Below, in pieces: positions 41,602 to 50,788 of a stretch of DNA of 64,000 nt. The notes below the pieces were generated by a model. The model was not told the DNA's origin and did no database searches. It saw only the letters and a list, made by a program, of their open reading frames with translations. The DNA lies in assembly GCF_039536325.1 (NCBI RefSeq), contig NZ_BAAAYO010000008.1:124001-188000 (forward strand), in the 5' to 3' direction. Source of the stretch: Paenibacillus_AB hodogayensis (GTDB lineage Bacteria; Bacillota; Bacilli; Paenibacillales; NBRC-103111). Each line of letters starts with the position of its first letter. Positions within the stretch are counted from its first letter, which is position 1. The position numbers were made by a program, and so were the translations under genes.

Positions 41602-41643
41602 GGCATCGACGATCGCCCTTGCGGCAGCGCCATCGTCGATGCC
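41602..41643. repeat. Perfect 12-base inverted repeat
   Basis: GGCATCGACGAT (41602-41613) and ATCGTCGATGCC (41632-41643) with an 18-base loop, between tspO and the next terminator. No T run follows on either side, so it is not a plain terminator; it may be an RNA structure, a protein site or part of a small transcript. Confidence 0.6.
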
Positions 41644-41702
41644 AAACAGGAAAGCGTCGAGTCGGGTACATGCTGGTCGGCAAGCGGCGCTCTGGAACGC
41701 CA

Positions 41703-41741
41703 AACAGCCCTGCTCAGCTTGTCGCTTCCTGCAGGGCTGTT
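41703..41741. terminator. Terminator between tspO and the phosphatase gene
   Basis: AACAGCCCTGC (41703-41713) and GCAGGGCTGTT (41731-41741) with T-rich flank on the right (CGTTTTGTC). It serves tspO, and possibly the leftward phosphatase gene, which ends 25 bases away. Confidence 0.75.
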
Positions 41742-41766
41742 CGTTTTGTCGGCCAGGCCATTCCGC

Positions 41767-42288
41767 TCAGTCTGCATCCGTACGGGCCAGTCGTTCGCTC
41801 CCGATCTTGTCCAGCAGCGCCGCGCAGCCTGTTTCGACCAAACGGTACACCTCTTCGAAATTGCCGGTATAATATGGATCGGGCACGTTGTCCTGAGACT
41901 CGTCCGGCAGCAGATCGAGCAGCCGGAACAGCTTGCTCTCCCACCCCGCCCCTTCTTCCTCCGTCTTGCCCGGCAAGCCGGACTCTTCGGCCAACACGCG
42001 CAGGTTGTGCATGTTGCTCTCGTCCATCGCCACGATGTAATCGAACCGACGAAAATCGTCCCCGGTCACCTGACGCGCTTTCATGCCATCCCACGCGATG
42101 CGCTTGCTGTCCAACAGCTTGCGCGTTCCTTCATGGGGCGGGTGCCCGATATGCCAATCTCCGGTTCCCGCTGAATCGACGCTGATCTGTCCTTCCCATC
42201 CCCGTTCCTTCACTTGCTTACGCAACACGGCCTCGGCCATCGGCGAGCGGCAAATGTTGCCCAAGCAGACGAACAGTACGCGAATCAT
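41767..42288 (-). CDS. Low-molecular-weight protein tyrosine phosphatase
   Basis: A 173-residue LMW-PTP. The P-loop CLGNICRS (Cys8, Arg14) is at the N-terminus and the general-acid loop DPYYTG near residue 141. It is like YfkJ of Bacillus. GGGGG precedes the ATG. It lies just downstream of the diacylglycerol-kinase gene (same strand, 38 bases), perhaps in one transcript. Confidence 0.93.
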   Translation of the reverse strand: MIRVLFVCLGNICRSPMAEAVLRKQVKERGWEGQISVDSAGTGDWHIGHPPHEGTRKLLDSKRIAWDGMKARQVTGDDFRRFDYIVAMDESNMHNLRVLAEESGLPGKTEEEGAGWESKLFRLLDLLPDESQDNVPDPYYTGNFEEVYRLVETGCAALLDKIGSERLARTDAD

Positions 42289-42326
42289 CCGTATTCCCCC
42301 TCTATTGTCGTCCCCTTAGCGTTCGC

Positions 42327-43214
42327 TTACAAGACGAGCAAGCGCCGGGGCCTAATTCCGATCGCGGCAGGCGTTTCCCCGCCATATTCTCCGTCTGCAT
42401 GAATGGTCATCGGCATCGTCGCGCGTACCGAAATGCGGCTGCCCGCCAGCATCCTGACCGTGGGAAGCTTCACATGCGTTCCCCGGAATACGCGCGGAAA
42501 AAAGCGCAGGAAATCCAGCCGGCCGATGTTTTCCACCAGGCATAAGTGCAAGATGCCGTCGTCCTGACGCGCATCCGGACATATGATCATGCCGCCCCCG
42601 TAATAAGGCATATTGGCTACGGCCAGCAGCCATACGTTCCGCCCCGTTACAAGCGTGCCGTCAATCTCCAGCTCGACGTCGCAGGGCCGGTAAGAAACGA
42701 GCAGACGCAGCACGGTCACGGCATAAGACAAGTTTCCGATGCCCAGACGGTTCAGCCAGCGCTTGTACCACGACCGATTCGTCCACTTAGCGACATCGCC
42801 GTCAAACCCGATCCCGGCGGATATGACGAACAGCTCTCCGTTGATTTCGCCGACATCGATCGCTTCGCTGCGCAAAGCCAGCACCCGCTCCAATGCCGCT
42901 TCCCACCGGGACGGGATGCCCAAGCTGCGGGCAAAATCATTGCCCGAGCCGGCCGGCACCAACCCGAGCGGCACCGCCGTTCCGGCTAATCCGTTCGCCG
43001 CCTCGTGCACCGTTCCGTCGCCTCCCACGGCCACGACCGCAACCATATCGCGATGCTCCGCCCATTGCGCCGCCAGTTCGCGCGCATGGCCCTGCCGTTC
43101 GGTGAAGCGGCAGCCGTAATTCACTCCTCTGGCCTTAAGCGCCTGCTCCACCTGCTGCCAAATGCGCCCGCCTCTCCCGTTTCCCGATAACCGGTTCACG
43201 ACGAACCCGATCAT
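42327..43214 (-). CDS. Diacylglycerol/lipid kinase family protein
   Basis: A 295-residue kinase: N-terminal NRLSGNGRGG, catalytic GGDGTVHEAANGL (GGDGT about 64-68), PAGSGNDFARSLG and the C-terminal beta domain (PMTIHADGEYGGE). It phosphorylates diacylglycerol or an analogous lipid with ATP. The ATG at 43214 has GGGGGG eight bases upstream; the upstream frame extension lacks a site. Confidence 0.9.
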   Translation of the reverse strand: MIGFVVNRLSGNGRGGRIWQQVEQALKARGVNYGCRFTERQGHARELAAQWAEHRDMVAVVAVGGDGTVHEAANGLAGTAVPLGLVPAGSGNDFARSLGIPSRWEAALERVLALRSEAIDVGEINGELFVISAGIGFDGDVAKWTNRSWYKRWLNRLGIGNLSYAVTVLRLLVSYRPCDVELEIDGTLVTGRNVWLLAVANMPYYGGGMIICPDARQDDGILHLCLVENIGRLDFLRFFPRVFRGTHVKLPTVRMLAGSRISVRATMPMTIHADGEYGGETPAAIGIRPRRLLVL

Positions 43215-43435
43215 CCGAAGCCCCCCTTTTTTGCGGCAAAAAAAAGTACAACGCTTTACGCGGTTCCCGCCGTAAAACATTGTACGCTGGTGCTTCATCC
43301 GAATCTAAGCGAACGGCACGCGCATCCGGTCCGCGAACGGCGGAACAAAGCGGATTCGACGATTCCGGCGGCTGCCGCCGAAAGCCGGCATTGTCGGGGA
43401 GCAGCTCCCCCCGGCTTACCAGCTTCCGGAAACGA

Positions 43436-43921
43436 TCAGTCGCTGCAGTTGCTCTCTTCTTCCTCTGCCGCCTGCTCTACCTGGATTTTCTCCGACACGG
43501 TGTCGCGAATGACGCCGACGACCAGCTGCAGCAAATAATTGATATCTTCCTGCGACTGCTTGAACTGGGAGACGATCGGGTAATGATCCAGCTTGTCTTG
43601 CAGCTCAGTCAGCTCTCCATTGATTTTATCGACCATCTTCTTGTTCTGGAACGTTTCGAATGCGACGACTTCCTTTTGCCGCTTTTTGATCAGCTTGATC
43701 AGATCCTGAATTTCTTCGTTGGCCTGCACTTGCTTTTCCGCTTTTTGATAGAAGGATACCTCGTCGGAGGTCGAAATAAGCGAGGCGAGTTCTTTCGCCT
43801 TCTCCATAATATCTGCGCGCACGATCAGTTCCGTGGCCGTAAATTTCTCCATATCGCGATGCATATCGCAATCGTGACCATGCTCGTGGTCATGGGCATG
43901 CGCCCCATGCTGAATTGCCAT
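43436..43921 (-). CDS. ricA: RicA (YmcA)-like YlbF-family protein with His-rich N-terminus
   Basis: A 161-residue protein placed directly downstream of miaB, as ymcA is in Bacillus. The helical YlbF/YmcA domain covers about residues 28-140 (MEKAKELASLISTSDE... IKKRQKEVVAFETFQNKK). Before it is a His/Asp-rich extension HGAHAHDHEHGHDCDMH that could bind metal, and it ends in EEEESNCSD with a Cys. RicA works with RicT and RicF in an Fe-S complex that affects RNase Y activity, biofilm and sporulation; rny is about 7 kb away. Confidence 0.87.
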   Translation of the reverse strand: MAIQHGAHAHDHEHGHDCDMHRDMEKFTATELIVRADIMEKAKELASLISTSDEVSFYQKAEKQVQANEEIQDLIKLIKKRQKEVVAFETFQNKKMVDKINGELTELQDKLDHYPIVSQFKQSQEDINYLLQLVVGVIRDTVSEKIQVEQAAEEEESNCSD

Positions 43922-43969
43922 TGCCGATTCACTCCTACAGGTAGCTCATATTGGGATCATGCTGCAATC

Positions 43970-45481
43970 TTATACGACTCGGGCCGGCTGCGCCTGAACA
44001 AGCTCGCCCTTCAGCAGCCAAGTCTGCGGTTCGGTAACTTTCACATGCACGAAACGGCCGGACAGCTCCTTCGAGCCGTAAAAATGAACAAGCTTGTTCG
44101 TCCGCGTACGACCGGACAATACGTCCGGATTCGTCTTGCTCTCGCCTTCCACCAGCACTTCCACAATCTCGCCGCGCAGCAGCTCGTTGCGTTCCCGGGC
44201 GATAACCGTCATCAGATCGTTCAGCCGCTTCAGCCGCTCTTTCTTGACGTCTTCCGGCACGTTATCTTCCATGCCCGCCGCCGGAGTGCCGTCGCGCGGG
44301 GAATAAATGAAGGTGAAGGCCGAATCGTACCGGACTTCCCTCACAAGGGACAGAGTCTCCTCGAATTGCTCGTCCGTTTCGCCCGGAAAGCCGACAATAA
44401 TGTCCGTAGTCAACATCACGTCGGGAATGGCCTGCTTGATTTTGGCGACAAGCTGCAAATAATGCTCGCGCGAATATTTACGGCTCATCCGCTTCAGCAC
44501 CTCGGTGCTGCCGGACTGGACCGGCAAATGGATATGCTCGACCAGATTGCCCTTCTTCGCCAGCACTTCGATCAGCCGGTCGTCAAAATCCCGCGGATGG
44601 GACGTCGTAAACCGGATGCGCGGAATGTCGATCTTGCGGACATCGTCCATCAAATCGCCGAACGTATAGGTTAGATCGGTAAAATCTTTACCGTACGCGT
44701 TGACGTTTTGCCCGAGCAGCGTAATTTCTTGAAACCCTTTGCGGGCAAGGTCGCGAATTTCCGCCAACACATCCTCCGGACGCCGGCTCCGCTCCTTGCC
44801 GCGCGTATACGGCACGATGCAGTACGTACAAAACTTGTCGCAGCCGTACATAATATTGACCCAGGCTTTCATGCCCTCGCGCTTCTTCGGCAAGTTCTCG
44901 ATAATGTCGCCTTCCTTGGACCATACCTCGACGACCATTTCCTTGCCGTAATAAGCTTCCTTCAGCAGTGCCGGCAGCCGGTGAATGTTATGCGTCCCGA
45001 AGATGATGTCCACGAACGCATGCTTCTGCATAATCCGGTTGACGACCGATTCCTCCTGCGACATGCATCCGCATACGCCGAGAATGAGACCCGGACGCTC
45101 CTGCTTGAGCGTCTTCAGGTGGCCCAACTCGCCGAACACCTTGTCCTCAGCATTTTCCCGGATCGCGCACGTATTCAGCAAAATAATATCGGCGTCCAGC
45201 TTATCCTCCGTCGGCTCGTACCCCATGTCCTCCAGCATGCCCTTCATAACCTCGGTGTCATGCTCGTTCATCTGGCAGCCGTACGTCCGGATCAAATACC
45301 GCTTGCCCACGCCGATCGTCTTCATATCGTCGGCAATGCCCGCTTCGTAATGGACGGATACGTCTTCCTTGCCGCGCTTTTTTGCCTCCTTCAGCGAAGG
45401 AGGCTGGAAATATATCGAATAGTCCTTGTCGGACTTCGGTATGGTTTTATCCAATAGGTGGGTCTCCTTGCTCACCGCCAC
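43970..45481 (-). CDS. miaB: tRNA-2-methylthio-N6-dimethylallyladenosine synthase MiaB
   Basis: A 503-residue MTTase: MTTase N-terminal domain (YGCQMNEHDTEVMKGML), radical-SAM domain with CxxxCxxC in GCDKFCTYCIVP, and a C-terminal TRAM domain (VLVEGESKTN...). It installs the methylthio group on i6A37 of tRNA with SAM and Fe-S clusters. The GTG at 45481 has GGAAAGGAAG upstream. A sigma-A-like promoter lies about 30 bases before. An N-terminal extension of about 65 residues before the first domain is typical of Bacillus MiaB. Confidence 0.96.
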   Translation of the reverse strand: MAVSKETHLLDKTIPKSDKDYSIYFQPPSLKEAKKRGKEDVSVHYEAGIADDMKTIGVGKRYLIRTYGCQMNEHDTEVMKGMLEDMGYEPTEDKLDADIILLNTCAIRENAEDKVFGELGHLKTLKQERPGLILGVCGCMSQEESVVNRIMQKHAFVDIIFGTHNIHRLPALLKEAYYGKEMVVEVWSKEGDIIENLPKKREGMKAWVNIMYGCDKFCTYCIVPYTRGKERSRRPEDVLAEIRDLARKGFQEITLLGQNVNAYGKDFTDLTYTFGDLMDDVRKIDIPRIRFTTSHPRDFDDRLIEVLAKKGNLVEHIHLPVQSGSTEVLKRMSRKYSREHYLQLVAKIKQAIPDVMLTTDIIVGFPGETDEQFEETLSLVREVRYDSAFTFIYSPRDGTPAAGMEDNVPEDVKKERLKRLNDLMTVIARERNELLRGEIVEVLVEGESKTNPDVLSGRTRTNKLVHFYGSKELSGRFVHVKVTEPQTWLLKGELVQAQPARVV

Positions 45482-45510
45482 ACTTCCTTTCCGCTTTCGG
45501 TCATTTTATC

Positions 45511-45540
45511 ATTATACCATCGAACGTGCCCTTCTGACAA
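45511..45540 (-). promoter_or_regulatory. miaB promoter
   Basis: Leftward: TTGTCA (45540-45535), an 18-base spacer and TATAAT (45516-45511), 30 bases before the GTG of miaB. Confidence 0.75.
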
Positions 45541-45602
45541 AATGTTTGCTGTCCGAAGCGTCAATTCAGCAGGCAACGATGAACCTTTTTCGAATCTATT
45601 CG

Positions 45603-46181
45603 TCAGTCCGTCAAAATAACCGCCGTATCGCCGGTTGAAACGCCCGCCGCGTTGGCTTCATCGGTGTCGATATGCATATCGAGGGCAAACTGGTCGGATA
45701 CTCGGGCAATGACCCGTTCGAACACGACAGCACGCTCGCCCTCCACCTTCACCCGCAGCAGCTGCTTGTCCTCGATCCCCCACTCGGCGGCTTCCTTCGT
45801 ATGAAAATGGATGTGACGCGCCGCCACGATGACGCCGCGCTCCAGTTCGACCTGACCGGCCGGCCCCCGCACCGTAATGCCCGGCGTTCCTTCGATATGA
45901 CCGGATTCCCGCACCGGCGGACGAACGCCCAGCGCGAAGGCGTCCGTCCTCGATATTTCGAGCTGCGAAGCGGCACGGGCCGGACCGAGAATACGCACCT
46001 TCTCGAACGAGCCTTTCGGGCCGATGACCGTGACGGTCTCTTCCGCCGCAAACTGTCCGGGCTGGGACAGCGGCTTCAAGGAAGTTAAGGTATAGTTGTT
46101 GCCGAACAAGACGGCAATATGCTCGCTAGTCAAGTGAATATGGCGGGCCGATACGCCAACCGGAACTTTATGTACGCTCAT
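45603..46181 (-). CDS. PduL-type phosphate acyltransferase
   Basis: A 192-residue PTAC: two His-rich motifs, GVSARHIHL (about 9-17) and VAARHIHFHTKEAAEWG (about 122-138), each with zinc ligands. It interconverts acyl-CoA and acyl-phosphate. No microcompartment genes are nearby, so a housekeeping phosphotransacetylase role is likely. It sits between korB and miaB, as its own small unit. Confidence 0.9.
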   Translation of the reverse strand: MSVHKVPVGVSARHIHLTSEHIAVLFGNNYTLTSLKPLSQPGQFAAEETVTVIGPKGSFEKVRILGPARAASQLEISRTDAFALGVRPPVRESGHIEGTPGITVRGPAGQVELERGVIVAARHIHFHTKEAAEWGIEDKQLLRVKVEGERAVVFERVIARVSDQFALDMHIDTDEANAAGVSTGDTAVILTD

Positions 46182-46238
46182 GCTGATTCGCTCCTTCCGT
46201 ATATGACCCCATTATACCTGATTGGGCGAGCAAAGAAA

Positions 46239-46270
46239 AAAGACGTGTGAGTTTGACCGCACACGCCTTT
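46239..46270 (-). terminator. Terminator of korAB
   Basis: AAAGACGTGTG (46239-46249) and CACACGCCTTT (46260-46270) pair; leftward the stem runs into TTTTTTC. Confidence 0.82.
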
Positions 46271-46293
46271 GATCGATAAGCGGAAACCGCCTA

Positions 46294-47163
46294 TTATTTG
46301 AATTCCGCGACCAGCTTCTCGAAGTCGGCCTCGGATATTTGCAGATTTTGCTTGGCAAGCGCTTCTTCCTTGAAGCCCGGAACGAGCTGCTCGTAGCTTT
46401 GCTTTTCTTTGTTTTGGTAGATGATGCCGGTCAGCATCCCGTTCGTTTCCATGATCTTCGTCATCGCCATCACCCGGTCGTTCGGGTTGTAGTCCGGGAA
46501 CTCGTCGAGATCGACGATGTTTTCCTTGAACCATTCGTACGTATTCGTTTTGTTGAACGTTACGCATGGGCTAAAAATATTGATGAACGAAAATCCTTTA
46601 TGCTTCATACCTTCTTCAATGACCATCGTCAGCTGCTTCAGGTTGCTCGAGAACGATTGAGCTACGAACGTAGCTCCGGCGGCCAGCGCCATTTCAAGCG
46701 GAGCCAGCTCGGACTCGATCGACCCTTGCGGGGTATACTTGGCATTGATGAACCCTTTCGCGCTGCGCGGGGAGTTTTGCCCTTTGGTCAGCCCGTAAAT
46801 CTGGTTGTCCATGACGATGTAGGACAAATCGATGTTGCGGCGGATCGCATGCATCGTATGCCCGAGCCCGATGGCGAAGCCGTCGCCGTCGCCGCCGGAA
46901 GCGACGACCGTCAGTTCGCGGTTGGCCATCTTCAAGCCTTGTGCGATCGGCAGCGAACGTCCGTGAATGCCGTGGAAACCATAGCAGTTAATATAGCCGG
47001 AAATACGTCCGGAGCAGCCGATGCCGGACACGATCGCGAGGTTTTCCGGTTCCAGCCCCACGTTCGCAGCCGCTCTTTGGATAGCCGCTTGTACCGCAAA
47101 GTCCCCGCAGCCCGGACACCAGTTCGGCTTTACATTATTTCTGAAATCTTTTAATGTAGCCAT
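46294..47163 (-). CDS. korB: 2-oxoacid:ferredoxin oxidoreductase subunit beta
   Basis: A 289-residue subunit: CPGCGDF (thiamin-region Cys motif), GIGCSGRIS, GDGDGFAIGLGHTMHAIRRN (ThDP/Mg site) and MDNQIYGLTKGQ. With KorA it makes succinyl-CoA from 2-oxoglutarate, reducing ferredoxin. The ATG lies one base past the korA stop, so the pair is coupled. It is the two-subunit form without a separate Fe-S subunit. Confidence 0.95.
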   Translation of the reverse strand: MATLKDFRNNVKPNWCPGCGDFAVQAAIQRAAANVGLEPENLAIVSGIGCSGRISGYINCYGFHGIHGRSLPIAQGLKMANRELTVVASGGDGDGFAIGLGHTMHAIRRNIDLSYIVMDNQIYGLTKGQNSPRSAKGFINAKYTPQGSIESELAPLEMALAAGATFVAQSFSSNLKQLTMVIEEGMKHKGFSFINIFSPCVTFNKTNTYEWFKENIVDLDEFPDYNPNDRVMAMTKIMETNGMLTGIIYQNKEKQSYEQLVPGFKEEALAKQNLQISEADFEKLVAEFK

Positions 47164-47164
47164 C

Positions 47165-48895
47165 TTATTTCAGCCCCTTGCAGTGAGAGTAAACTTCGGA
47201 AGGCAGGAACGGCGTACCGTCGTACTTCAGCATGCTCGTAATCTTGTCATGCCCGACATGAAGCTTGATCTGATCGGTCAATTGTCCGGTGGCGTTGTTC
47301 TCGACAACGACGACCTTCTTCGCCTTGGCGATCTGACCGGCTACTTCTTCTGCAGGAAACGGATGAATCAGACGAACGGTAACGTGATTGGTCTTCAGAC
47401 CGCCCTGCTCCAGACGTCCTCTCGCCTCGTCGATCGTTCCGCCCGTGGAGCCCATGCCGATGATCAGCAGGTCGGCTTCCTCGTGCCGCGAGTCCGCGAC
47501 GATCGCATTCGGCAGCTTCAGGTTTTTCAGCTTCGCCAGACGCTTATCCATCATCTTCTGACGGTTGATCGGGCTTTCCGACGGACGGCCGGTTTCATCG
47601 TGCTCGACGCCGGTTACGTGGTGAAGTCCGCCCAGTTCGCCCGGCAATACGCGCGGGGAAACGCCGTTCTCGGTAAACTCGTAGCGCTTGAACAGCTTGC
47701 CGTCCTCGAGCTTCTCCGTTCCGGTTACGAGATTGCCGCGATCGATTACGATCTTCTCGTAGTCCAGCAGCTCAGAGGACTGCTTGCCCAACGACAGCTG
47801 AAGGTCGGTCATCAGAATAACCGGGCATTGGTATTGGTCGGCCAAGTTAAACGCCTGAATCGTGTCGTAGAAGCAATCTTCGACGGTGCTCGGAGCGATG
47901 ACGATCTTCGGAATCTCGCCGTGCGTGCCGTATATGAGCGCGTTCAGGTCGGATTGCTCCTGCTTCGTCGGCAAACCGGTGCTCGGGCCGCCGCGCTGAG
48001 TATCGACGATAACGACAGGCGTTTCCGTCATACCGGCGAGACCGATCGCTTCCATCATGAGCGACAAGCCGGGACCCGCGGATGCGGTGAGGGCGCGTAC
48101 GCCGCCGTAGTTGGCTCCGATCGCCATCGTGACGGCAGCGATTTCGTCCTCCGTCTGGATAACGGTGCCGCCGAACTTCGGCAAGCGCTTGATCAAATAT
48201 TCCATAATCTCGGAAGCCGGCGTAATCGGGTAGGCGGGCATAAACCGACAGCCTGCGGCTACTGCGCCAAGACCGATCGCATCGTTGCCGATAATGAACA
48301 GCTTTTGTTTTCCGTCCGCTTCGGCGAGCTTGAACTCCTCCAAAGGTCCGCCGGCCAGTTCGATGACGAAGTCTGCAGCGCGCCTGACGGCTTCGACGTT
48401 CTTCTCGACCACGGCGGCGCCTTTGCGGCCAAACTCTTCTTCGACGGCTTTGTTGAATACTTCGAGCGGCAGCCCGAGCAGTGCCCAGGATGCGCCGGAT
48501 GCAGCCATATTTTTAAACAGCGCCGTTCCCAGCTCTTCGGCGATCGCCGTAATCGGCACAGGGAACAAGCGTGCGTCGGTTCCTTCCGGCAACTTCGGAT
48601 TGAACTTCGCGTCCGCGACGACAACGCCGCCCGGGCGAAGCTCATGCGCGTTCAAATCGATGGTTTCCTGATCGAAAGCGACCAGGATGTCCAGATCGTC
48701 GGATATCGCTCTCTTCGGCTTTGTGCTGATACGGATTTTGTTATTCGTATGTCCTCCCTTGATCCGGGAAGAAAAGTGTCTATAGCCGTACAGATAATAG
48801 CCAAGACGATTCAGGGCCGTAGAGAAAATGCGGTCCGTACTTTCGACCCCTTCCCCTTGCTGCCCTCCGACTTTCCATGACAATTGCTCGATCAC
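47165..48895 (-). CDS. korA: 2-oxoacid:ferredoxin oxidoreductase subunit alpha
   Basis: A 576-residue fused gamma-alpha subunit: gamma domain about 1-190 (GGQQGEGVESTDRI) and alpha domain from about 195 (YPITPASEIMEYL, TASAGPGLSLMMEAIGLAG, DTQRGGPSTGLPTKQEQSDL). I place the start at the GTG 48895, eight bases after AAAGGAG; the GTG at 48904 is inside the ribosome site. It has a long leader with a promoter about 236 bases upstream. Confidence 0.94.
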   Translation of the reverse strand: MIEQLSWKVGGQQGEGVESTDRIFSTALNRLGYYLYGYRHFSSRIKGGHTNNKIRISTKPKRAISDDLDILVAFDQETIDLNAHELRPGGVVVADAKFNPKLPEGTDARLFPVPITAIAEELGTALFKNMAASGASWALLGLPLEVFNKAVEEEFGRKGAAVVEKNVEAVRRAADFVIELAGGPLEEFKLAEADGKQKLFIIGNDAIGLGAVAAGCRFMPAYPITPASEIMEYLIKRLPKFGGTVIQTEDEIAAVTMAIGANYGGVRALTASAGPGLSLMMEAIGLAGMTETPVVIVDTQRGGPSTGLPTKQEQSDLNALIYGTHGEIPKIVIAPSTVEDCFYDTIQAFNLADQYQCPVILMTDLQLSLGKQSSELLDYEKIVIDRGNLVTGTEKLEDGKLFKRYEFTENGVSPRVLPGELGGLHHVTGVEHDETGRPSESPINRQKMMDKRLAKLKNLKLPNAIVADSRHEEADLLIIGMGSTGGTIDEARGRLEQGGLKTNHVTVRLIHPFPAEEVAGQIAKAKKVVVVENNATGQLTDQIKLHVGHDKITSMLKYDGTPFLPSEVYSHCKGLK

Positions 48896-49130
48896 AATGT
48901 CCACTCCTTTGAACTGTGTCCTAACGTCTTGCAGCGTTGCCGATTTTAAACGTGCATCTTCACATTTTGCGTTACGTTTTCATTCTTTAAAGCGTTAAAG
49001 AGAACAGTCTCTTGACTGCATCAAAAATAACGCAGCCCTGGATACTTTGAGCCGACGTCTAGCATTTGCCTTAAACGATAGGCCGTATCCATAGAACGCT
49101 TACGTTAACATTTCCTTATCATTCGTTAAG

Positions 49131-49159
49131 ATTTTATGCTTTCACACATGAAAAAGCAA
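49131..49159 (-). promoter_or_regulatory. korA promoter
   Basis: Leftward: TTGCTT (49159-49154), a 17-base spacer and TAAAAT (49136-49131). It would give a 5' leader of about 230 bases. Confidence 0.6.
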
Positions 49160-49394
49160 GCGAATTCATGGATTTTAAACATAGTTTTTTTAGATCGAAC
49201 CAATCTCGATAATAGATTGATCTGCCGCACAGCATTCTCATTTCGGCAGTCATGTCACAAAACGTTCGTTTTTATCCATAGGGTTGTCCGCTCCGCTACC
49301 GTCCATTATTCCCAACTTGCCTATGAATGTAACAAGTGATCGTCTATTTGAATGCGTTTTCATTTAATTGATTACAAAAAAAAGAGCTTGCGCA

Positions 49395-49421
49395 ACAAAA
49401 TAGCCCCACGGTTGTGGAGCT
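49395..49421 (-). terminator. spoVS terminator
   Basis: AGCCCCAC (49402-49409) and GTGGAGCT (49414-49421) pair with one G-T; leftward the stem is followed by ATTTTGTTG, and a second run of eight T comes just after. Confidence 0.65.
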
Positions 49422-49526
49422 TTGGCTTTCGAAACGAATGCGAAGGAGAGACCGCCTCGCTCCGTGGAACGAATGCCCATGAGGAGAGACGGGGCCGATA
49501 GGGCTGTCATGGAATCCGTCCGTCGG

Positions 49527-49787
49527 TTACCGAGGTTCTACAATCAATTTGATCGCGGTCCGGTCTTCCCCGTCTATGACGATGTCGGTGAAAGCCGGAA
49601 TGCAGATCAAATCGACGCCGCTGGGTGCTACGAATCCTCTTGCGATCGCTACTGCTTTGATAGCCTGATTCAGTGCACCTGCGCCGATGGCTTGCAGCTC
49701 GGCCGCCCCGCGTTCGCGCAAAACGCCGGCCAATGCACCAGCTACGGAGTTTGGATTGGACTTTGCTGAAACTTTTAATACTTCCAT
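49527..49787 (-). CDS. spoVS: Stage V sporulation protein S
   Basis: An 86-residue Alba-like protein, MEVLKVSAKSNPNSVAGALA, with the full-length SpoVS family size. It affects sporulation and cell division. GAGGAGG lies before the ATG at 49787, and there is a terminator downstream. The order rny, ymdB, spoVS is the Bacillus order, so an endospore-former is indicated. Confidence 0.96.
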   Translation of the reverse strand: MEVLKVSAKSNPNSVAGALAGVLRERGAAELQAIGAGALNQAIKAVAIARGFVAPSGVDLICIPAFTDIVIDGEDRTAIKLIVEPR

Positions 49788-49973
49788 GGCAAGACCTCCT
49801 CGGGAATGTTGGATGAATTCCACTATTACACTATTCGTGCACGTCTGGAATAATTCCTTCTTCCCCGGAGCCTTGACCAAGATTAATTTCGCAAATTTCA
49901 GTCAATTCCAACAATTTCCGGCGCGACCTGTCGTCACAAGGGAACATACATTCCCACTAATTGCAATTTGTGC

Positions 49974-50771
49974 TTATTCGAATATCATTTCCGTCTCGAA
50001 CCGGCGGATCAGCTCGATCTTCTTCGCCAAACCGGTGTCGTTGTCCAGCGTGACGACGACGGCGTGAAACTGCCATTTGCCTTCGTCCGCCGTGAAGCGG
50101 ACCGGGAGCTGGGTCTTGAACTTTTGCAGCACCGCTTCCCGCTCCATGCCCAGCACGCCGTCCCGCGGTCCGGTCATGCCTACGTCGGTCAAATACGCGG
50201 TCCCTTTCGGCAATATGCGCTCGTCATTCGTCTGCACATGGGTATGCGTGCCTACGACGGCGGACACCTTGCCGTCCAGATGCCAGCCCATGGCAATTTT
50301 CTCCGAGGTCGCCTCGGCGTGGAAATCGACGAAAATGTATTTATGCTTTTTCTTCAGCTTGTCCAGTATCCCGTCCACCGTTTGAAACGGGCAATCGATC
50401 GGCGGCAGAAACGTCCGCCCCATCACATTGACGAGCGCAAGTTCCTTGCCGGAGGCGTTGCGCAGTACGGTGAAGCCTTTGCCTGGCGTGCCCGGTGGAT
50501 AGTTGGCCGGCCGGATCATGCGCTCGTCGTCGTCGATAAAATTGAAAATATCTTTGTTGTCCCACGTATGGTTGCCGAGCGTAATGCCGTGCACGCCCTG
50601 TTCATACAGCTCTTTGGCGATGGCTGCGGTAATGCCCCGGCCTCCCGCCGCGTTCTCGCCGTTCACCAGAATAAACGTCGGATCGAACTTCTTCTTCAGG
50701 TCGGGCAGCAGCGTCTTGACGGCCTTGCGTCCGACGCCCCCGAATATATCGCCTATGAACAAAATACGAAT
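49974..50771 (-). CDS. ymdB: YmdB metallophosphoesterase, probably starting at AUU
   Basis: A calcineurin-like phosphodiesterase (2',3'-cyclic nucleotides) affecting biofilm and RNase Y. Motifs are RILFIGDIFGG, NGENAAGG, GNHTWDN, VVGTHTHVQ and DVGMTGP. The conserved start corresponds to an ATT codon at 50771, eight bases after GAGGAGG; this gives 265 residues, close to the 264 of Bacillus YmdB. The only ATG frames start at 50822 with no ribosome site and would add 17 residues encoded by a hairpin. I therefore mark the ATT as the start, which is rare. Confidence 0.88.
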   Translation of the reverse strand: MRILFIGDIFGGVGRKAVKTLLPDLKKKFDPTFILVNGENAAGGRGITAAIAKELYEQGVHGITLGNHTWDNKDIFNFIDDDERMIRPANYPPGTPGKGFTVLRNASGKELALVNVMGRTFLPPIDCPFQTVDGILDKLKKKHKYIFVDFHAEATSEKIAMGWHLDGKVSAVVGTHTHVQTNDERILPKGTAYLTDVGMTGPRDGVLGMEREAVLQKFKTQLPVRFTADEGKWQFHAVVVTLDNDTGLAKKIELIRRFETEMIFE

Positions 50772-50788
50772 GAAACTCTCCTCCTCAG

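Larger units (their letters stand above)
48896..49526 (-). other. AT-rich region: korA leader and spoVS downstream region
   Basis: No convincing gene in about 630 bases, noticeably richer in A and T than its neighbours. It holds the korA promoter (49131-49159), a leader of about 230 bases with a small hairpin CAGTC-TCTT-GACTG (49005-49018), and the spoVS terminator (49395-49421). The stretch 49160-49394 shows only short frames without ribosome sites. Confidence 0.6.
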
